16,823 nucleotides of DNA, taken from assembly GCA_964371125.1 (NCBI GenBank), contig CAYJMY010000106.1, forward strand, positions 1 to 16,823, written 5' to 3'. Positions within the stretch are counted from its first letter, which is position 1. Every line of letters begins with the position of its first letter. The stretch comes from DUSC01 sp964371125. Its GTDB lineage: Bacteria > Pseudomonadota > Alphaproteobacteria > Rhizobiales > Rhizobiaceae. The position numbers and the translations under genes are program-made. The notes beneath the pieces are model-generated. The model saw nothing but the letters and a program-made list of their open reading frames with translations. It was not told the DNA's origin and made no database searches. Of this stretch, positions 6,797-16,815 are shown piece by piece.

Positions 6797-7984
6797 CTAG
6801 AGACTCGTCCAGGCTCCGTTCTTCTTTGACGACTTCACGCAGGCTTCGACGAAGGCGACGCCTTCGACACCATCGTCGATCGTCGGGAACAGCACGCCCT
6901 TCGGCGGCTTGCCACCCTTCTTCCGCGCCGCACGGATGGCGCGCGCCGCCTCGGCGTAGATGTTGGCGAAGCCCTCGAGGTAGCCTTCGGGATGGCCGGG
7001 CGGTACGCGACTGACGCGGCCCGCCGCCTCGCCGGCGCCGGCGCCACTGCGCGTGACCAGCCGCTTCGGCTCCCCGAACGGCGTGTACCAGAGGTAGTTC
7101 GGGTCCTCCTGCGCCCACTCGATCCCGCCCCTGGTGCCGTAAACGCGCAGCTTCAACGCATTCTCGTTGCCCGGCGCCACCTGGCTCGCCCACAGCATGC
7201 CCTTGGCGGGGATCCCGCCCCCTTTGGCCTTGAAGCGCAGCATGACGTGGGCGTTGTCGTCGAGCAGGCGGCCGGGCACGAAAGCCGTCAGGTCGGCGGA
7301 GAGCTGGTCGAGTTCGAGCCCGGTGACGAAGCGGGCAAGGTTGTAGGCGTGCGTGCCGATGTCGCCGGTGGCGCCGCCGGCGCCCGACTGCTTGGGATCG
7401 GTGCGCCACACCGCCTGCTTGGCGCCTGTATCCTCGACCTTGGTGGTCAGCCAGTCCTGCGGGTACTCCGCCTGGACGACGCGGATGTCGCCGAGTTTGC
7501 CCGACTGCACCATCTCCCGCGCCTGCCGGATCATCGGGTAGCCGGTGTAGTTGTGGGTCAGCACGAACAGCCGGCCCGACTTTGCCGCCACCGCCGCCAG
7601 CTTCTTCGCGTCGGCGAGCGTCGAGGTCAGCGGCTTGTCGCAGATCACGTGGATGCCGGCCTCGAGGAAGGCCCTAGCCGCCGGGTAGTGGACGTGGTTC
7701 GGCGTGACGATCGATACCGCCTCGATACCGTCGGGCCGCGCCGCTTCCGCCTTGGCCATCTCGGCGAAGGAGCCGTAACTGCGCGCCGGGTCGAGGCCGA
7801 GTTCGGCCGCAGACGCCTTGGCCCGCGCCGGGTCCGACGACAGCGCGCCGGCGACGAGCGCGAACTCGCCGTCCAGCCGCGCCGCGATGCGGTGCACGGC
7901 GCCGATGAAGGCGCCCTGGCCGCCGCCGACCATGCCGAGGCGGATCGGTCCGCTTCCCGATTCGACCTGTCTTCCGCTGACCAT
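6797..7984 (-). CDS. Gfo/Idh/MocA-family NAD(P)-dependent sugar dehydrogenase (copy 1)
   Basis: 395-residue oxidoreductase. The N-terminal Rossmann domain has GGGQGAF (20-26), and the DKP motif (116-118, normally EKP) supplies the catalytic Lys117. The C-terminal substrate domain carries GDIGTHAYNL (208-217) with the conserved Asp208 and His212 of this superfamily. ATG at 7984 is preceded by AAGGAGA about seven bases upstream. Such enzymes oxidise or reduce a hydroxyl/ketone of a sugar, inositol or glycoside, often at C3. It lies directly downstream of a TIM-barrel epimerase-like gene, a pairing seen in E. coli ycjRS and levoglucosan gene sets. It shares little obvious identity with the second Gfo/Idh protein in this window, so the two probably catalyse different steps. 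The substrate is unknown; the superfamily is certain. Confidence 0.92.
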   Translation of the reverse strand: MVSGRQVESGSGPIRLGMVGGGQGAFIGAVHRIAARLDGEFALVAGALSSDPARAKASAAELGLDPARSYGSFAEMAKAEAARPDGIEAVSIVTPNHVHYPAARAFLEAGIHVICDKPLTSTLADAKKLAAVAAKSGRLFVLTHNYTGYPMIRQAREMVQSGKLGDIRVVQAEYPQDWLTTKVEDTGAKQAVWRTDPKQSGAGGATGDIGTHAYNLARFVTGLELDQLSADLTAFVPGRLLDDNAHVMLRFKAKGGGIPAKGMLWASQVAPGNENALKLRVYGTRGGIEWAQEDPNYLWYTPFGEPKRLVTRSGAGAGEAAGRVSRVPPGHPEGYLEGFANIYAEAARAIRAARKKGGKPPKGVLFPTIDDGVEGVAFVEACVKSSKKNGAWTSL

Positions 7985-7997
7985 GTCCAGTCTCCTT

Positions 7998-8039
7998 GGC
8001 GCCCCGTCGGCGCCGCGGCCCGCCCGATCGCCCGCGGCG
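7998..8039 (-). other. Overlapping alternative hairpins before a ribosome site
   Basis: GGCGCC at 7998-8003 can pair with 8009-8014 around a five-base loop, a hairpin abutting the AAGGAGA ribosome site (7991-7997) of the downstream dehydrogenase. Alternatively 8011-8018 (CGCCGCGG) can pair with 8032-8039 (CCGCGGCG). The two structures share bases and exclude each other. The 105-base gap is unusually long for this operon. Chance pairing is a real possibility at this GC content. Confidence 0.3.
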
Positions 8040-8089
8040 GGTGGGTGTATGCGCGGGACTACGATGGGGCGGGCCGGCGGACGGTGGGG

Positions 8090-9148
8090 TTATTCGATGC
8101 CCATCATCTTCCTCAGCGCGGCCCGGTCGGTCGACGCGCCGGCGAAATCGTCGAAGGCCTTTTCCGTCACCCGGATGATATGGTTGCGGATGAAGGGCGC
8201 ACCTTCCGCGGCGCCGTCCTCGGGGTGCTTCAGGCAGCACTCCCATTCGAGCACCGCCCAGGAGGCATAGCCGTACTGGGCGAGTTTCGAGAAGATGCCG
8301 GAGAAGTCGACCTGGCCGTCGCCCAGCGAGCGGAAACGGCCGGCGCGCTCCATCCAACCCTTGTAGCCGGAATAGACGCCCTGCCGCCCGGTCGGGTTGA
8401 ACTCGGCGTCCTTGACGTGAAACGCCTTGATGCGTTCGTGGTAGATGTCGATGAAGTCGAGATAGTCGAGCTGCTGCAAGAGGAAGTGCGACGGGTCGTA
8501 GTTGATGTTGCAGCGGGAATGCCCGCCGACCGCGTCGAGGAACATCTCGAAGGTGGCGCCGTCGAAGACGTCCTCGCCCGGATGGATCTCGTAGCAAACA
8601 TCGACGCCGGCATCCTCGTAGGCGTCGAGGATCGGCTTCCAGCGGCGGCCGAGCTCGGCGAAGGCCTCCTCGATCAGGCCGGCGGGACGCTGCGGCCAGG
8701 GGTAGAGATAGGGGAAGGCGAGCGCTCCGGTGAACGACACCGAGGCGCCGAGGCCGAGGTTCTTCGACGCCTTCGCCGCGAGCCGCATCTGCTCGACCGC
8801 CCAGGCTTGCCTGGCCTTCGGATTGCCGTGGACGGACGCCGGCGCGAAGCCGTCGAACTGCGCGTCGTAGGCGGGATGGACGGCGACCAGCTGGCCTTGG
8901 AGATGGGTGGAGAGCTCGGTCACCGAGACGCCGGCGTCGGCGAGGATGCCCTTCACCTCGTCGCAATAGGCGGCGGAGTTCGCCGCCTTGCCGAGATCGA
9001 ACAGGCGCGCGTCCCAGGTCGGGATCTGCACGCCCTCGTAACCGAGGTCGGCGGCCCATTTCGCGATCGCCGGAAGCGAATTGAACGGCGCGGCGTCGCC
9101 CGCGAACTGCGCCAGGAAGATGGCCGGTCCCTTCATCGTCGATGCCAT
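8090..9148 (-). CDS. TIM-barrel sugar isomerase/epimerase family protein (long form)
   Basis: 352-residue member of the xylose-isomerase-like/AP-endonuclease-2 TIM-barrel family, which uses a divalent metal to isomerise, epimerise, dehydrate or cleave sugars and keto-sugars. Likely metal ligands are Glu187 (YEIHPGE), Asp218 and His221 (NYDPSHF), His244 (FHVKD) and Glu301 or Glu303 (LEWE). It is longer than the usual 250-290 residues, with extra segments around 95-120 and 250-275. ATG at 9148 has AAGGAG upstream. It sits between the GH43 xylosidase (23-base gap) and a Gfo/Idh dehydrogenase. In characterised systems such neighbours act on the same 3-keto sugar. No signal peptide is visible, so the site is cytoplasmic. 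Precise reaction unknown: epimerase, isomerase and elimination/hydration lyase all remain open. Confidence 0.88.
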   Translation of the reverse strand: MASTMKGPAIFLAQFAGDAAPFNSLPAIAKWAADLGYEGVQIPTWDARLFDLGKAANSAAYCDEVKGILADAGVSVTELSTHLQGQLVAVHPAYDAQFDGFAPASVHGNPKARQAWAVEQMRLAAKASKNLGLGASVSFTGALAFPYLYPWPQRPAGLIEEAFAELGRRWKPILDAYEDAGVDVCYEIHPGEDVFDGATFEMFLDAVGGHSRCNINYDPSHFLLQQLDYLDFIDIYHERIKAFHVKDAEFNPTGRQGVYSGYKGWMERAGRFRSLGDGQVDFSGIFSKLAQYGYASWAVLEWECCLKHPEDGAAEGAPFIRNHIIRVTEKAFDDFAGASTDRAALRKMMGIE

Positions 9149-9171
9149 GGCGTATGCTCCTTCCGCGGACG

Positions 9172-10791
9172 CTAGAGATCGCGTCCCTGATATTCGAAAT
9201 GATGATAGTCGGCCGGCAGGCCGGCGCCGCTCGTGTCGAACGCCGCCATGCCGACGAAGGCTCCGGTGAATGAGCCGTGCTCGCCGCGGCCGCCCTCGTC
9301 GGAGATGACACTGGCGTCGAGCGCCGGCCCGACCGGCGACCAGCTTGCGCCGTCACGCCAGAAGAACTGCAACGCAGCGCCGTCGACCTCGGCGGCCAGC
9401 GCCACCGGTCCCTCGGCCGGCAGGGCCACCGGTTCGTGCAGGGGGAAGCTCAGCCGCCCGTCCGGCCAGTCGCCGGGGCACGACAGGATGGTCAATACAC
9501 GGCCGAGGCGCGCGTCGTGGGTGATGCCGAGGAAGTGGAACTTGTGGCGGTTGTAGTAATGGGTGAGGCCTGCAGCCTGCTGGAAATGCTGCGGGGCGAA
9601 GTCGAGTTCGGTCTCGGCGCGGAAGGCGAAATGCTCCTGGCGGCGCGCCACCAGCGCCTGGTCGAACCAGGAGCCGATCGATTCGCGGCCGAAGAGGCGC
9701 AGCGCGCCGGGACGCTCGGCGAGCGAGAACAGCCGCGCCGGATAAGGCGTCCGCAGCCACTGAAAGTCGAGCGGCAGGGCGCCCGGCTCGAAGCGGGTGC
9801 GGATCGTCGACGGCGCCGGCAGCGGCGCAGCGTCGCCCGGCGCCTCGACCTCGACCGCGGGCACCGGCGAGCCGCCTGCCAGCCGCAGCCAGCCGTCGGC
9901 GCCCCAGACGCATTTCTGGATTGCGGTCTCGCGGCCGAGCGGCGAGCGCCTCAACCCCGGCAGCGGCCGCGAACAGAGATGGGTGTGGTAGAACGCGCCG
10001 TCCGGAGTCTCGACGATCTGCCCGTGGCCGGCGCGCTGCAGCGTCGCGTCGGGCGCGTCCTTCGAGGTGATGACGTGGACGTCGGGATGGAGTTCGTAGG
10101 GCCCGTCGATCGAGCGCGAGCGCGCCATGGTCACGGCGTGGTCGTAGCCCGTGCCGCCCTCGGCGGTGGTGAGGTAATACCAGCCGTCACGCTTGAACAG
10201 ATGCGGCCCCTCGACCAGCCCGTGCGGGCTGCCGGCGAAGACGTTCTTCACCGGGCCGACAAGCTTCCGCGCGACGGGATCGTATTCCTGCAGCAGGATG
10301 CCGGCGAAGGACGGGTGCTTCGGCCGGCCGCCGACGCCGCTGGAGACATGATTCCAGACCATGTTCAGGAACCATTTGCGGCCGTCGTCGTCGTGGAACA
10401 GCGACGGATCGAAGCCGCTCGAATTGACGTGGACGGGATCCGACCACGGGCCTTCGATCGCCGGCGCGGTGACGATGTAGTTGTGACCGTCCTTGAAGTT
10501 GCCGTCGAGGCGCTTGATGTCGGTGTATACCAGCCAGAACAGGCCGTCGGCATGAGAAAGGCAGGGCGCCCAGATGCCGCCGGAATCGGGATTGCCGCGC
10601 ATGTCGAGTTGGGTGGCGCGCTCGAGCGGCCGCCTGACCATGCGCCAGTTCACCAAGTCCGTCGAATGGTGGATCTGGACGCCCGGATACCATTCGAAGG
10701 TCGAGGTGGCGATGTAGTAGTCCTCGCCGACCCGGCAGATCGACGGGTCGGGATTGAAGCCGCGCAGGATGGGATTGCGGATCGTCGCCAT
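9172..10791 (-). CDS. xynB: Glycoside hydrolase family 43 beta-xylosidase
   Basis: 539-residue inverting glycosidase that releases xylose (sometimes arabinose) from the non-reducing end of short xylo-oligosaccharides. The five-bladed propeller (about 1-310) shows the catalytic set: base Asp15 (NPDPSICR), pKa-modulating Asp128 (SGFDPSLFHDDDG) and acid Glu194 (VEGPHLFKRDG). The C-terminal part from about 330 is the beta-sandwich that completes the active site in XynB-type enzymes. Length and motifs fit the subfamily of Selenomonas/Geobacillus beta-xylosidases. No signal peptide is present, so it should act on sugars already imported. The ATG at 10791 lies seven bases after the stop of the aldo/keto reductase gene, and its ribosome site (GAGGAAG) overlaps that gene's end, indicating coupled translation. 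This is the strongest clue that the importer takes up a xyloside or arabinoside; related GH43 specificities are possible. Confidence 0.93.
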   Translation of the reverse strand: MATIRNPILRGFNPDPSICRVGEDYYIATSTFEWYPGVQIHHSTDLVNWRMVRRPLERATQLDMRGNPDSGGIWAPCLSHADGLFWLVYTDIKRLDGNFKDGHNYIVTAPAIEGPWSDPVHVNSSGFDPSLFHDDDGRKWFLNMVWNHVSSGVGGRPKHPSFAGILLQEYDPVARKLVGPVKNVFAGSPHGLVEGPHLFKRDGWYYLTTAEGGTGYDHAVTMARSRSIDGPYELHPDVHVITSKDAPDATLQRAGHGQIVETPDGAFYHTHLCSRPLPGLRRSPLGRETAIQKCVWGADGWLRLAGGSPVPAVEVEAPGDAAPLPAPSTIRTRFEPGALPLDFQWLRTPYPARLFSLAERPGALRLFGRESIGSWFDQALVARRQEHFAFRAETELDFAPQHFQQAAGLTHYYNRHKFHFLGITHDARLGRVLTILSCPGDWPDGRLSFPLHEPVALPAEGPVALAAEVDGAALQFFWRDGASWSPVGPALDASVISDEGGRGEHGSFTGAFVGMAAFDTSGAGLPADYHHFEYQGRDL

Positions 10792-10798
10792 CGTCGTG

Positions 10799-11845
<1,047 letters not shown>

Positions 11846-11865
11846 GTCTTCTTTCCTTCCACGGG

Positions 11866-11892
11866 CGCTCCGGCGCGATGGGCGCCGGAGCG
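11866..11892 (-). other. Perfect 11-bp intercistronic hairpin
   Basis: CGCTCCGGCGC (11866-11876) and GCGCCGGAGCG (11882-11892) pair perfectly around a five-base loop. It lies between the stop of the second Gfo/Idh gene (11898) and the aldo/keto reductase start (11845). On the minus transcript no U-run follows, so it is more likely an mRNA-stabilising or processing element, or a partial attenuator, than a full terminator. Confidence 0.6.
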
Positions 11893-11897
11893 GAAGA

Positions 11898-13040
11898 TCA
11901 CTTCTTGCGGGCGAGCAAGGCGCGCGCCTCGCGGACGCCGAGTGCTGCCGGCCGCTCGCAGGTCGTCTTCATGGCGACGAACTTGCCGGTCTCGCCGGAC
12001 TTGAGGACGCCGGTCATGACGTCGATGGCATGGAGCGCCAGTTCCATCGAGCAGCGGTGCGGCCGGCCCTCGCCGATCGCGATCGCCATGTCGGCGAGGC
12101 CCGCGGCGCGGTAGTTGGCCATCATGCCCTGCGAATGCTGCTGGTTGGGCACGGCGAACGGATGGTCCCATTTCGGCAGCTTCTTCACCGGATCCGCCTT
12201 CTGCGTATAGCGGATGGTGCCGCCGAAGAAGTTCGGGTCGGGCACGTAGATCGTGCCCTCGTCGCCGAACAGCTCCATGGGCGCGTGGCCATGCTGCCAG
12301 ACGTCCCAGCTGGCGTTGAGGCTGACGGCGGCGCCGTTGGCGAATTCGAGCAGCGCGTGGATAGTGGTCGGCGTGTTGACCGGGACCTTCTGTCCGAAGC
12401 GCGGCTTCGAGGTGATCGTGCGCTCCTTGAAGGGGATGGTTGTCAGCGCGGCGACCTGCTTCACCGGGCCGATCAGCTGGATCAGGTTGGCGAGGTAGTA
12501 GGGTCCGAGGTCGAGGATCGGCCCGCCGCCCGGCTGGAAGAAGAAGTCGGGGTTCGGATGCCAGTGTTCCATGCCATGGTTCATGACATGGCAGGTACCG
12601 CTGGTGATGCGCCCGAGCTTGCCGGAATCGACGATGTCGCGTGCCAGCTGGTGGGCGCCGCCGAGAAAGGTATCGGGCGCCGAGCCGATGCGCAGGCCCT
12701 TCTTCTCGGCGCGCTTCTTCAGGTCGAGGCCTTCGGCGACGGACAGCACGAAGGGCTTTTCCGAATAGACGTGCTTGCCGGCATCGAGGATCTGCTTCGA
12801 CACCCCGTAGTGGGCGGCGGGCACGGTGAGGTTGACGACGATGTCGATGTCGTCGGCCGCGAGCAGGCCGTCGACCGTCTCGGCGCGCAGGCCGAACTCC
12901 GCGGCGCGCGCCTTCGCGGCTTCCGCGCTGATGTCGGCGCAGGCGCGCATCTCGATGCCGCGGAACAGCGGCGCCAGGCGGAAATAGGCCGCGGAGATGT
13001 TGCCGCAGCCGATGACGCCCACACCCAGTTTCTTTGCCAT
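11898..13040 (-). CDS. Gfo/Idh/MocA-family NAD(P)-dependent sugar dehydrogenase (copy 2)
   Basis: 380-residue oxidoreductase starting MAKKLGVGVIGCGNIS, with the Rossmann GCGN (11-14), EKP (94-96, catalytic Lys95), and the substrate-domain motif GGGPILDLGPYYLANLI (171-187), in which Asp177 and Tyr181 replace the Asp/His seen in the other copy. That difference places the two Gfo/Idh proteins in separate branches. The ATG at 13040 is chosen over longer in-frame extensions because it has GGGGAC upstream and starts exactly at the first Rossmann strand; extension would run into the preceding gene. It is 13 bases after the stop of a TIM-barrel epimerase gene. A role in oxidising or reducing a keto-sugar intermediate together with that epimerase is inferred; the family alone does not tell the substrate or NAD versus NADP. 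Confidence 0.92.
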   Translation of the reverse strand: MAKKLGVGVIGCGNISAAYFRLAPLFRGIEMRACADISAEAAKARAAEFGLRAETVDGLLAADDIDIVVNLTVPAAHYGVSKQILDAGKHVYSEKPFVLSVAEGLDLKKRAEKKGLRIGSAPDTFLGGAHQLARDIVDSGKLGRITSGTCHVMNHGMEHWHPNPDFFFQPGGGPILDLGPYYLANLIQLIGPVKQVAALTTIPFKERTITSKPRFGQKVPVNTPTTIHALLEFANGAAVSLNASWDVWQHGHAPMELFGDEGTIYVPDPNFFGGTIRYTQKADPVKKLPKWDHPFAVPNQQHSQGMMANYRAAGLADMAIAIGEGRPHRCSMELALHAIDVMTGVLKSGETGKFVAMKTTCERPAALGVREARALLARKK

Positions 13041-13053
13041 GTCGTCCGGTCCC

Positions 13054-13797
13054 CTAGAAGGTCTTCGCCGCTGCGATCGACCGGCGCGCAAAACGCTCGT
13101 AGTCGCTCGGCTTGTCGTGTTCCATGATGAAATGACGTGCCGGCGTCTTGCGCAGGGCGGCCATGACGCCCGGCCAGTCGATCGTGCCGTGTCCGACGTC
13201 CGACCAGCCGTCCTCGTCGAGGGCTTCTCCGGCAGGCGCGATGTCCTTGACGTGAACCGAGACGATTCGCGACGCATGGTCGGCGATCCACTTCAGCGGA
13301 TCGGCACCGCCGCGCACCACCCAGGCCACGTCGATCTCCCAACCCAGGTCGGGCGCGGCGTCGAAGATGTGCGCCTGCGGCAGCGAGCCGTCGGCGAGCG
13401 GCTTGAACTCGAAGTCGTGATTGTGCCAGGCGAAGCCGTAGCCGGCCTTCTTCGCCGTCTCGCCGACGGCACCGAGGCGGCGGCCGAAGGCGCGCCAGCC
13501 CTCCGCGTCGGACGGCCGCTGGTCGGCCACCAGGTGCGGACAGACCATAAGGCGGACGCCGAACGCGTCGGCGATGCGCCGGGCGCCGTCGAAGTCCTTT
13601 TCCAGCATGTCGATGGGGAAGTGCCCCGTGGGCATGGAAAGCCCGTTGACGTCGAGCAGGCGGCGGAAACCCGCGGGATCGGCATAGACGCCGCCGAAAC
13701 CCTCGACCTCCTTGTAGCCGAGGCGGGCGAGCGTCTCGACGACGCCCTCCCAGGGCTGGAAGTTGCGGGCGCTGTAGAGTTGAAACGACCAGTTCAT
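13054..13797 (-). CDS. TIM-barrel sugar isomerase/epimerase family protein (short form)
   Basis: 247-residue cytoplasmic TIM-barrel protein of the xylose-isomerase-like family (relatives include IolE, hydroxypyruvate isomerase and keto-sugar epimerases). Motifs are WHNHDFEF (124-131), with the family's usual Glu130, Asp156 (WEIDVAWV), His182 (VHVKD) and Glu226 (IMEHDKPSD), giving a complete Glu-Asp-His-Glu metal site. ATG at 13797 has a modest CGGAAAG ribosome site. It follows the transporter ATPase by 40 bases and precedes a Gfo/Idh dehydrogenase by 13 bases. It is clearly different from the 352-residue paralogue further along the operon, so the operon has two distinct barrel enzymes. The reaction is not determinable: epimerisation, isomerisation or beta-elimination of a keto-sugar are all plausible. 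Confidence 0.9.
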   Translation of the reverse strand: MNWSFQLYSARNFQPWEGVVETLARLGYKEVEGFGGVYADPAGFRRLLDVNGLSMPTGHFPIDMLEKDFDGARRIADAFGVRLMVCPHLVADQRPSDAEGWRAFGRRLGAVGETAKKAGYGFAWHNHDFEFKPLADGSLPQAHIFDAAPDLGWEIDVAWVVRGGADPLKWIADHASRIVSVHVKDIAPAGEALDEDGWSDVGHGTIDWPGVMAALRKTPARHFIMEHDKPSDYERFARRSIAAAKTF

Positions 13798-13837
13798 CTT
13801 TCCGAATCCATCCTGTTCACCTGTCGGGATACCTGCC

Positions 13838-14920
<1,083 letters not shown>

Positions 14921-14924
14921 GTCT

Positions 14925-15860
14925 TCAGCCTTTCACCGCGCCGGCAGCGATGCCGCGCACGAACAGCTTGCCCGAGATGAAGTAGATGACGAGCGGGACC
15001 AGGCCCGTCAGGAGCGTCGCTGCCATGTTGACGTTGTACTCCTTCACGCCTTGCACCGAATTGACGATGTTGTTGAGCTGGACGGTCATCGGGTAGGTCT
15101 CGGGACGGGTGTAGACCACGCCGAACAGGAAGTCGTTCCAGATGCCGGTCACCTGGATGATCATCGAGACGACGAAGATCGGCAGCGACATCGGCAGCAT
15201 GATGCGGAAGTAGATCGCCCAGAAGCCGGCGCCGTCGACGCGGGCGGCCTTGAACAGCTCTTCCGGTACCGAGGCGAAGTAGTTGCGGAACAGCAGTGTG
15301 TTGATCGGCATGCCGAAGATCGTGTGGACGATGACCAGCCCGGTCAGCGTGCCGTAGACCCCCATTTCCCGAAGGATGATGACGATCGGATAGATCATCA
15401 CCTGGTAGGGGATGAAGGCGCCGACGATCAGGATGGTGAAGAAGATGTTGGCGCCTTTGAAGCGCCAGTTGGCGAGCGCGTAGCCGTTCACCGAGGCGAT
15501 CAGGATGGAGATGATGACGCTCGGGATGGTGATGCGCACCGAGTTCCAGAAGCCTCTCGAGAGCCCGTCGCAGTTGAGGCCCGTGCAGGCGGTCGCCCAG
15601 GCCTTGACCCACGGCTCGAAGGTGATCTCGACCGGCGGCGCGAAGACGTTGCCGAAGCGGATCTCGGGCATGCCCTTCAGCGACGTGACGATCATCACGT
15701 AAAGCGGCATCAGGTAGTAGAGCGCGACGATTGTCAGCGTGCCGTAGACGATGATGTTGCGGCGCGACAGGACCGGCCGCGGCCTCGGGCCGTAAGGCTC
15801 GCGGGCGCCGGCGACGACGGGATCGGCCTGGCCGGCCACGGCGGTGCGAACGTCAGCCAC
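14925..15860 (-). CDS. Sugar ABC transporter permease (MalG-like)
   Basis: 311-residue inner-membrane subunit with about six transmembrane segments (near 35-58, 108-128, 138-158, 168-190, 220-242 and 280-300) and the EAA coupling loop EELFKAARVDGAGFWAIYFRIMLP (about 200-223, split here by function not sequence) that docks on the ATPase. The external loop after the first segment holds two cysteines (Cys92 and Cys97). The N-terminal 30 residues are a Pro/Arg-rich cytoplasmic extension. It begins at GTG 15860, overlapping the previous permease gene by eight bases; GGGAGGAA five bases upstream supports this start. It pairs with the MalF-like subunit to form the channel. Its substrate is inferred only from the downstream xylosidase and sugar oxidoreductases. 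Confidence 0.94.
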   Translation of the reverse strand: MADVRTAVAGQADPVVAGAREPYGPRPRPVLSRRNIIVYGTLTIVALYYLMPLYVMIVTSLKGMPEIRFGNVFAPPVEITFEPWVKAWATACTGLNCDGLSRGFWNSVRITIPSVIISILIASVNGYALANWRFKGANIFFTILIVGAFIPYQVMIYPIVIILREMGVYGTLTGLVIVHTIFGMPINTLLFRNYFASVPEELFKAARVDGAGFWAIYFRIMLPMSLPIFVVSMIIQVTGIWNDFLFGVVYTRPETYPMTVQLNNIVNSVQGVKEYNVNMAATLLTGLVPLVIYFISGKLFVRGIAAGAVKG

Positions 15861-15873
15861 GCTTGTTCCTCCC
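15853..15873 (-). promoter_or_regulatory. Translational coupling site between the two permeases
   Basis: The ribosome site GGGAGGAA (15866-15873 on the minus strand) lies inside the last codons of the upstream permease. The GTG at 15860 overlaps that gene's TGA at 15853-15855 by eight bases (GTGGCTGA). This arrangement favours equal production of both permease subunits. Confidence 0.7.
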
Positions 15874-16755
15874 GCCGAATTCGAGATAGGCCCAGGGCAC
15901 CACCACGATCATCACGGTGACCAGCATCATCGTCGAGGCGGCGAAGCCCTGGCCGAGATTCTGCGCCGAGAACATGTAGTCGTAGACGTATTTCGCCGGC
16001 ACCTCGGAGGCGTGGCCGGGGCCGCCCGAGGTCTGCGCGACGACCAGGTCGTAGACGCGCACGATGCCCGAGGCGATGATGACCAGCGTGGTGACGAAGA
16101 CCGGCCGCATCATCGGGATGACGATGAAGAGATAGGTCTTCCACATCGGGATGCCGTCGACCCGCGCCGCCTTCCAGATGTCCTCGTCGATGCCGCGCAA
16201 TCCCGCGAGCATGAGGCACATCACCAGGCCGGTGCCTTGCCACAGGGCCGCGATCAGGATGCCGTAGATGACGATCGACTGGTCGTAGAGCGGGTTGAAG
16301 GTGAAGCTCTCCCAACCCGCGCTGCGCACCAGGTGTTGCACGCCGAAATCGGGGTTGAGCAGCCACTGCCAGACGAGGCCGGTGACGATGAAGGAGAGGG
16401 CGAACGGATAGAGGATGATGGTCCTGAATACGCTCTCGAAGCGGATCTTCTGGTCGAGCAGCGCGGCGAGCACGAAGCCGATGGTCAGCGAGAAGATCAG
16501 CGAAAGCACGCCGTAGATCATCAGGTTCTCGATCGAGGCCAGCCATCGCGGCGTCGACCAAAGTCGCTCGTACTGGTCCAGCCCGACGAACTGCAGGCGG
16601 GGCAGGAGCCGTGAATTCGTGAAGGAGTAGACGACCGTCCAGACGGTCCCGCCGACGAACACCACCAGCGCCGTGAAGATCATCGGGATCGACGCGACCT
16701 TGGCATTCAGGTTGCGGAAAAGCTGGCTGGGCCGACCGTTCAGGTCCTGCGCCAT
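15853..16755 (-). CDS. Sugar ABC transporter permease (MalF/UgpA-like)
   Basis: 300-residue inner-membrane subunit with about six transmembrane helices (near 22-45, 76-100, 110-132, 160-185, 208-230 and 272-292) and the EAA loop IDEDIWKAARVDGIPMW (about 189-205) followed by FIVIPMMRP. It lacks the long N-terminal extension of E. coli MalF, as is usual for CUT1 sugar permeases. ATG at 16755 has GGAGGGA upstream. It is the first complete gene of the sugar operon in this window; the gene for the periplasmic binding protein would be expected just upstream, beyond the right edge. Forms the transport channel with the MalG-like subunit encoded by the overlapping next gene. Confidence 0.94.
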   Translation of the reverse strand: MAQDLNGRPSQLFRNLNAKVASIPMIFTALVVFVGGTVWTVVYSFTNSRLLPRLQFVGLDQYERLWSTPRWLASIENLMIYGVLSLIFSLTIGFVLAALLDQKIRFESVFRTIILYPFALSFIVTGLVWQWLLNPDFGVQHLVRSAGWESFTFNPLYDQSIVIYGILIAALWQGTGLVMCLMLAGLRGIDEDIWKAARVDGIPMWKTYLFIVIPMMRPVFVTTLVIIASGIVRVYDLVVAQTSGGPGHASEVPAKYVYDYMFSAQNLGQGFAASTMMLVTVMIVVVPWAYLEFGGRNKRG

Positions 16756-16798
16756 CGGATTCCCTCCATCAGGACGTCGGAATACGTCAGGCCGGGGG

Positions 16799-16815
16799 CG
16801 GCCCCTGGGGGGCCG
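16799..16815 (-). other. GC-only hairpin upstream of the permease genes
   Basis: A seven-base-pair stem (CGGCCCC with GGGGCCG) around a three-base loop lies 44-60 bases before the first permease start. If the sugar-binding-protein gene lies just right of the window, this is where binding-protein operons often carry an intercistronic stem-loop that keeps the binding-protein message more abundant than the permease message. It has no following U-run. Confidence 0.4.

Noticed and set aside
6992..9175. 727-codon open frame on the plus strand opposite the dehydrogenase and epimerase genes
   Set aside because: It is the mirror of two well-supported minus-strand genes, with low-complexity composition and no motif; treated as a GC-driven shadow.
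13041..13277. N-terminal extension of the second Gfo/Idh gene up to 13277
   Set aside because: It would overlap most of the end of the epimerase gene; the ATG at 13040 has a ribosome site and begins at the first Rossmann strand.
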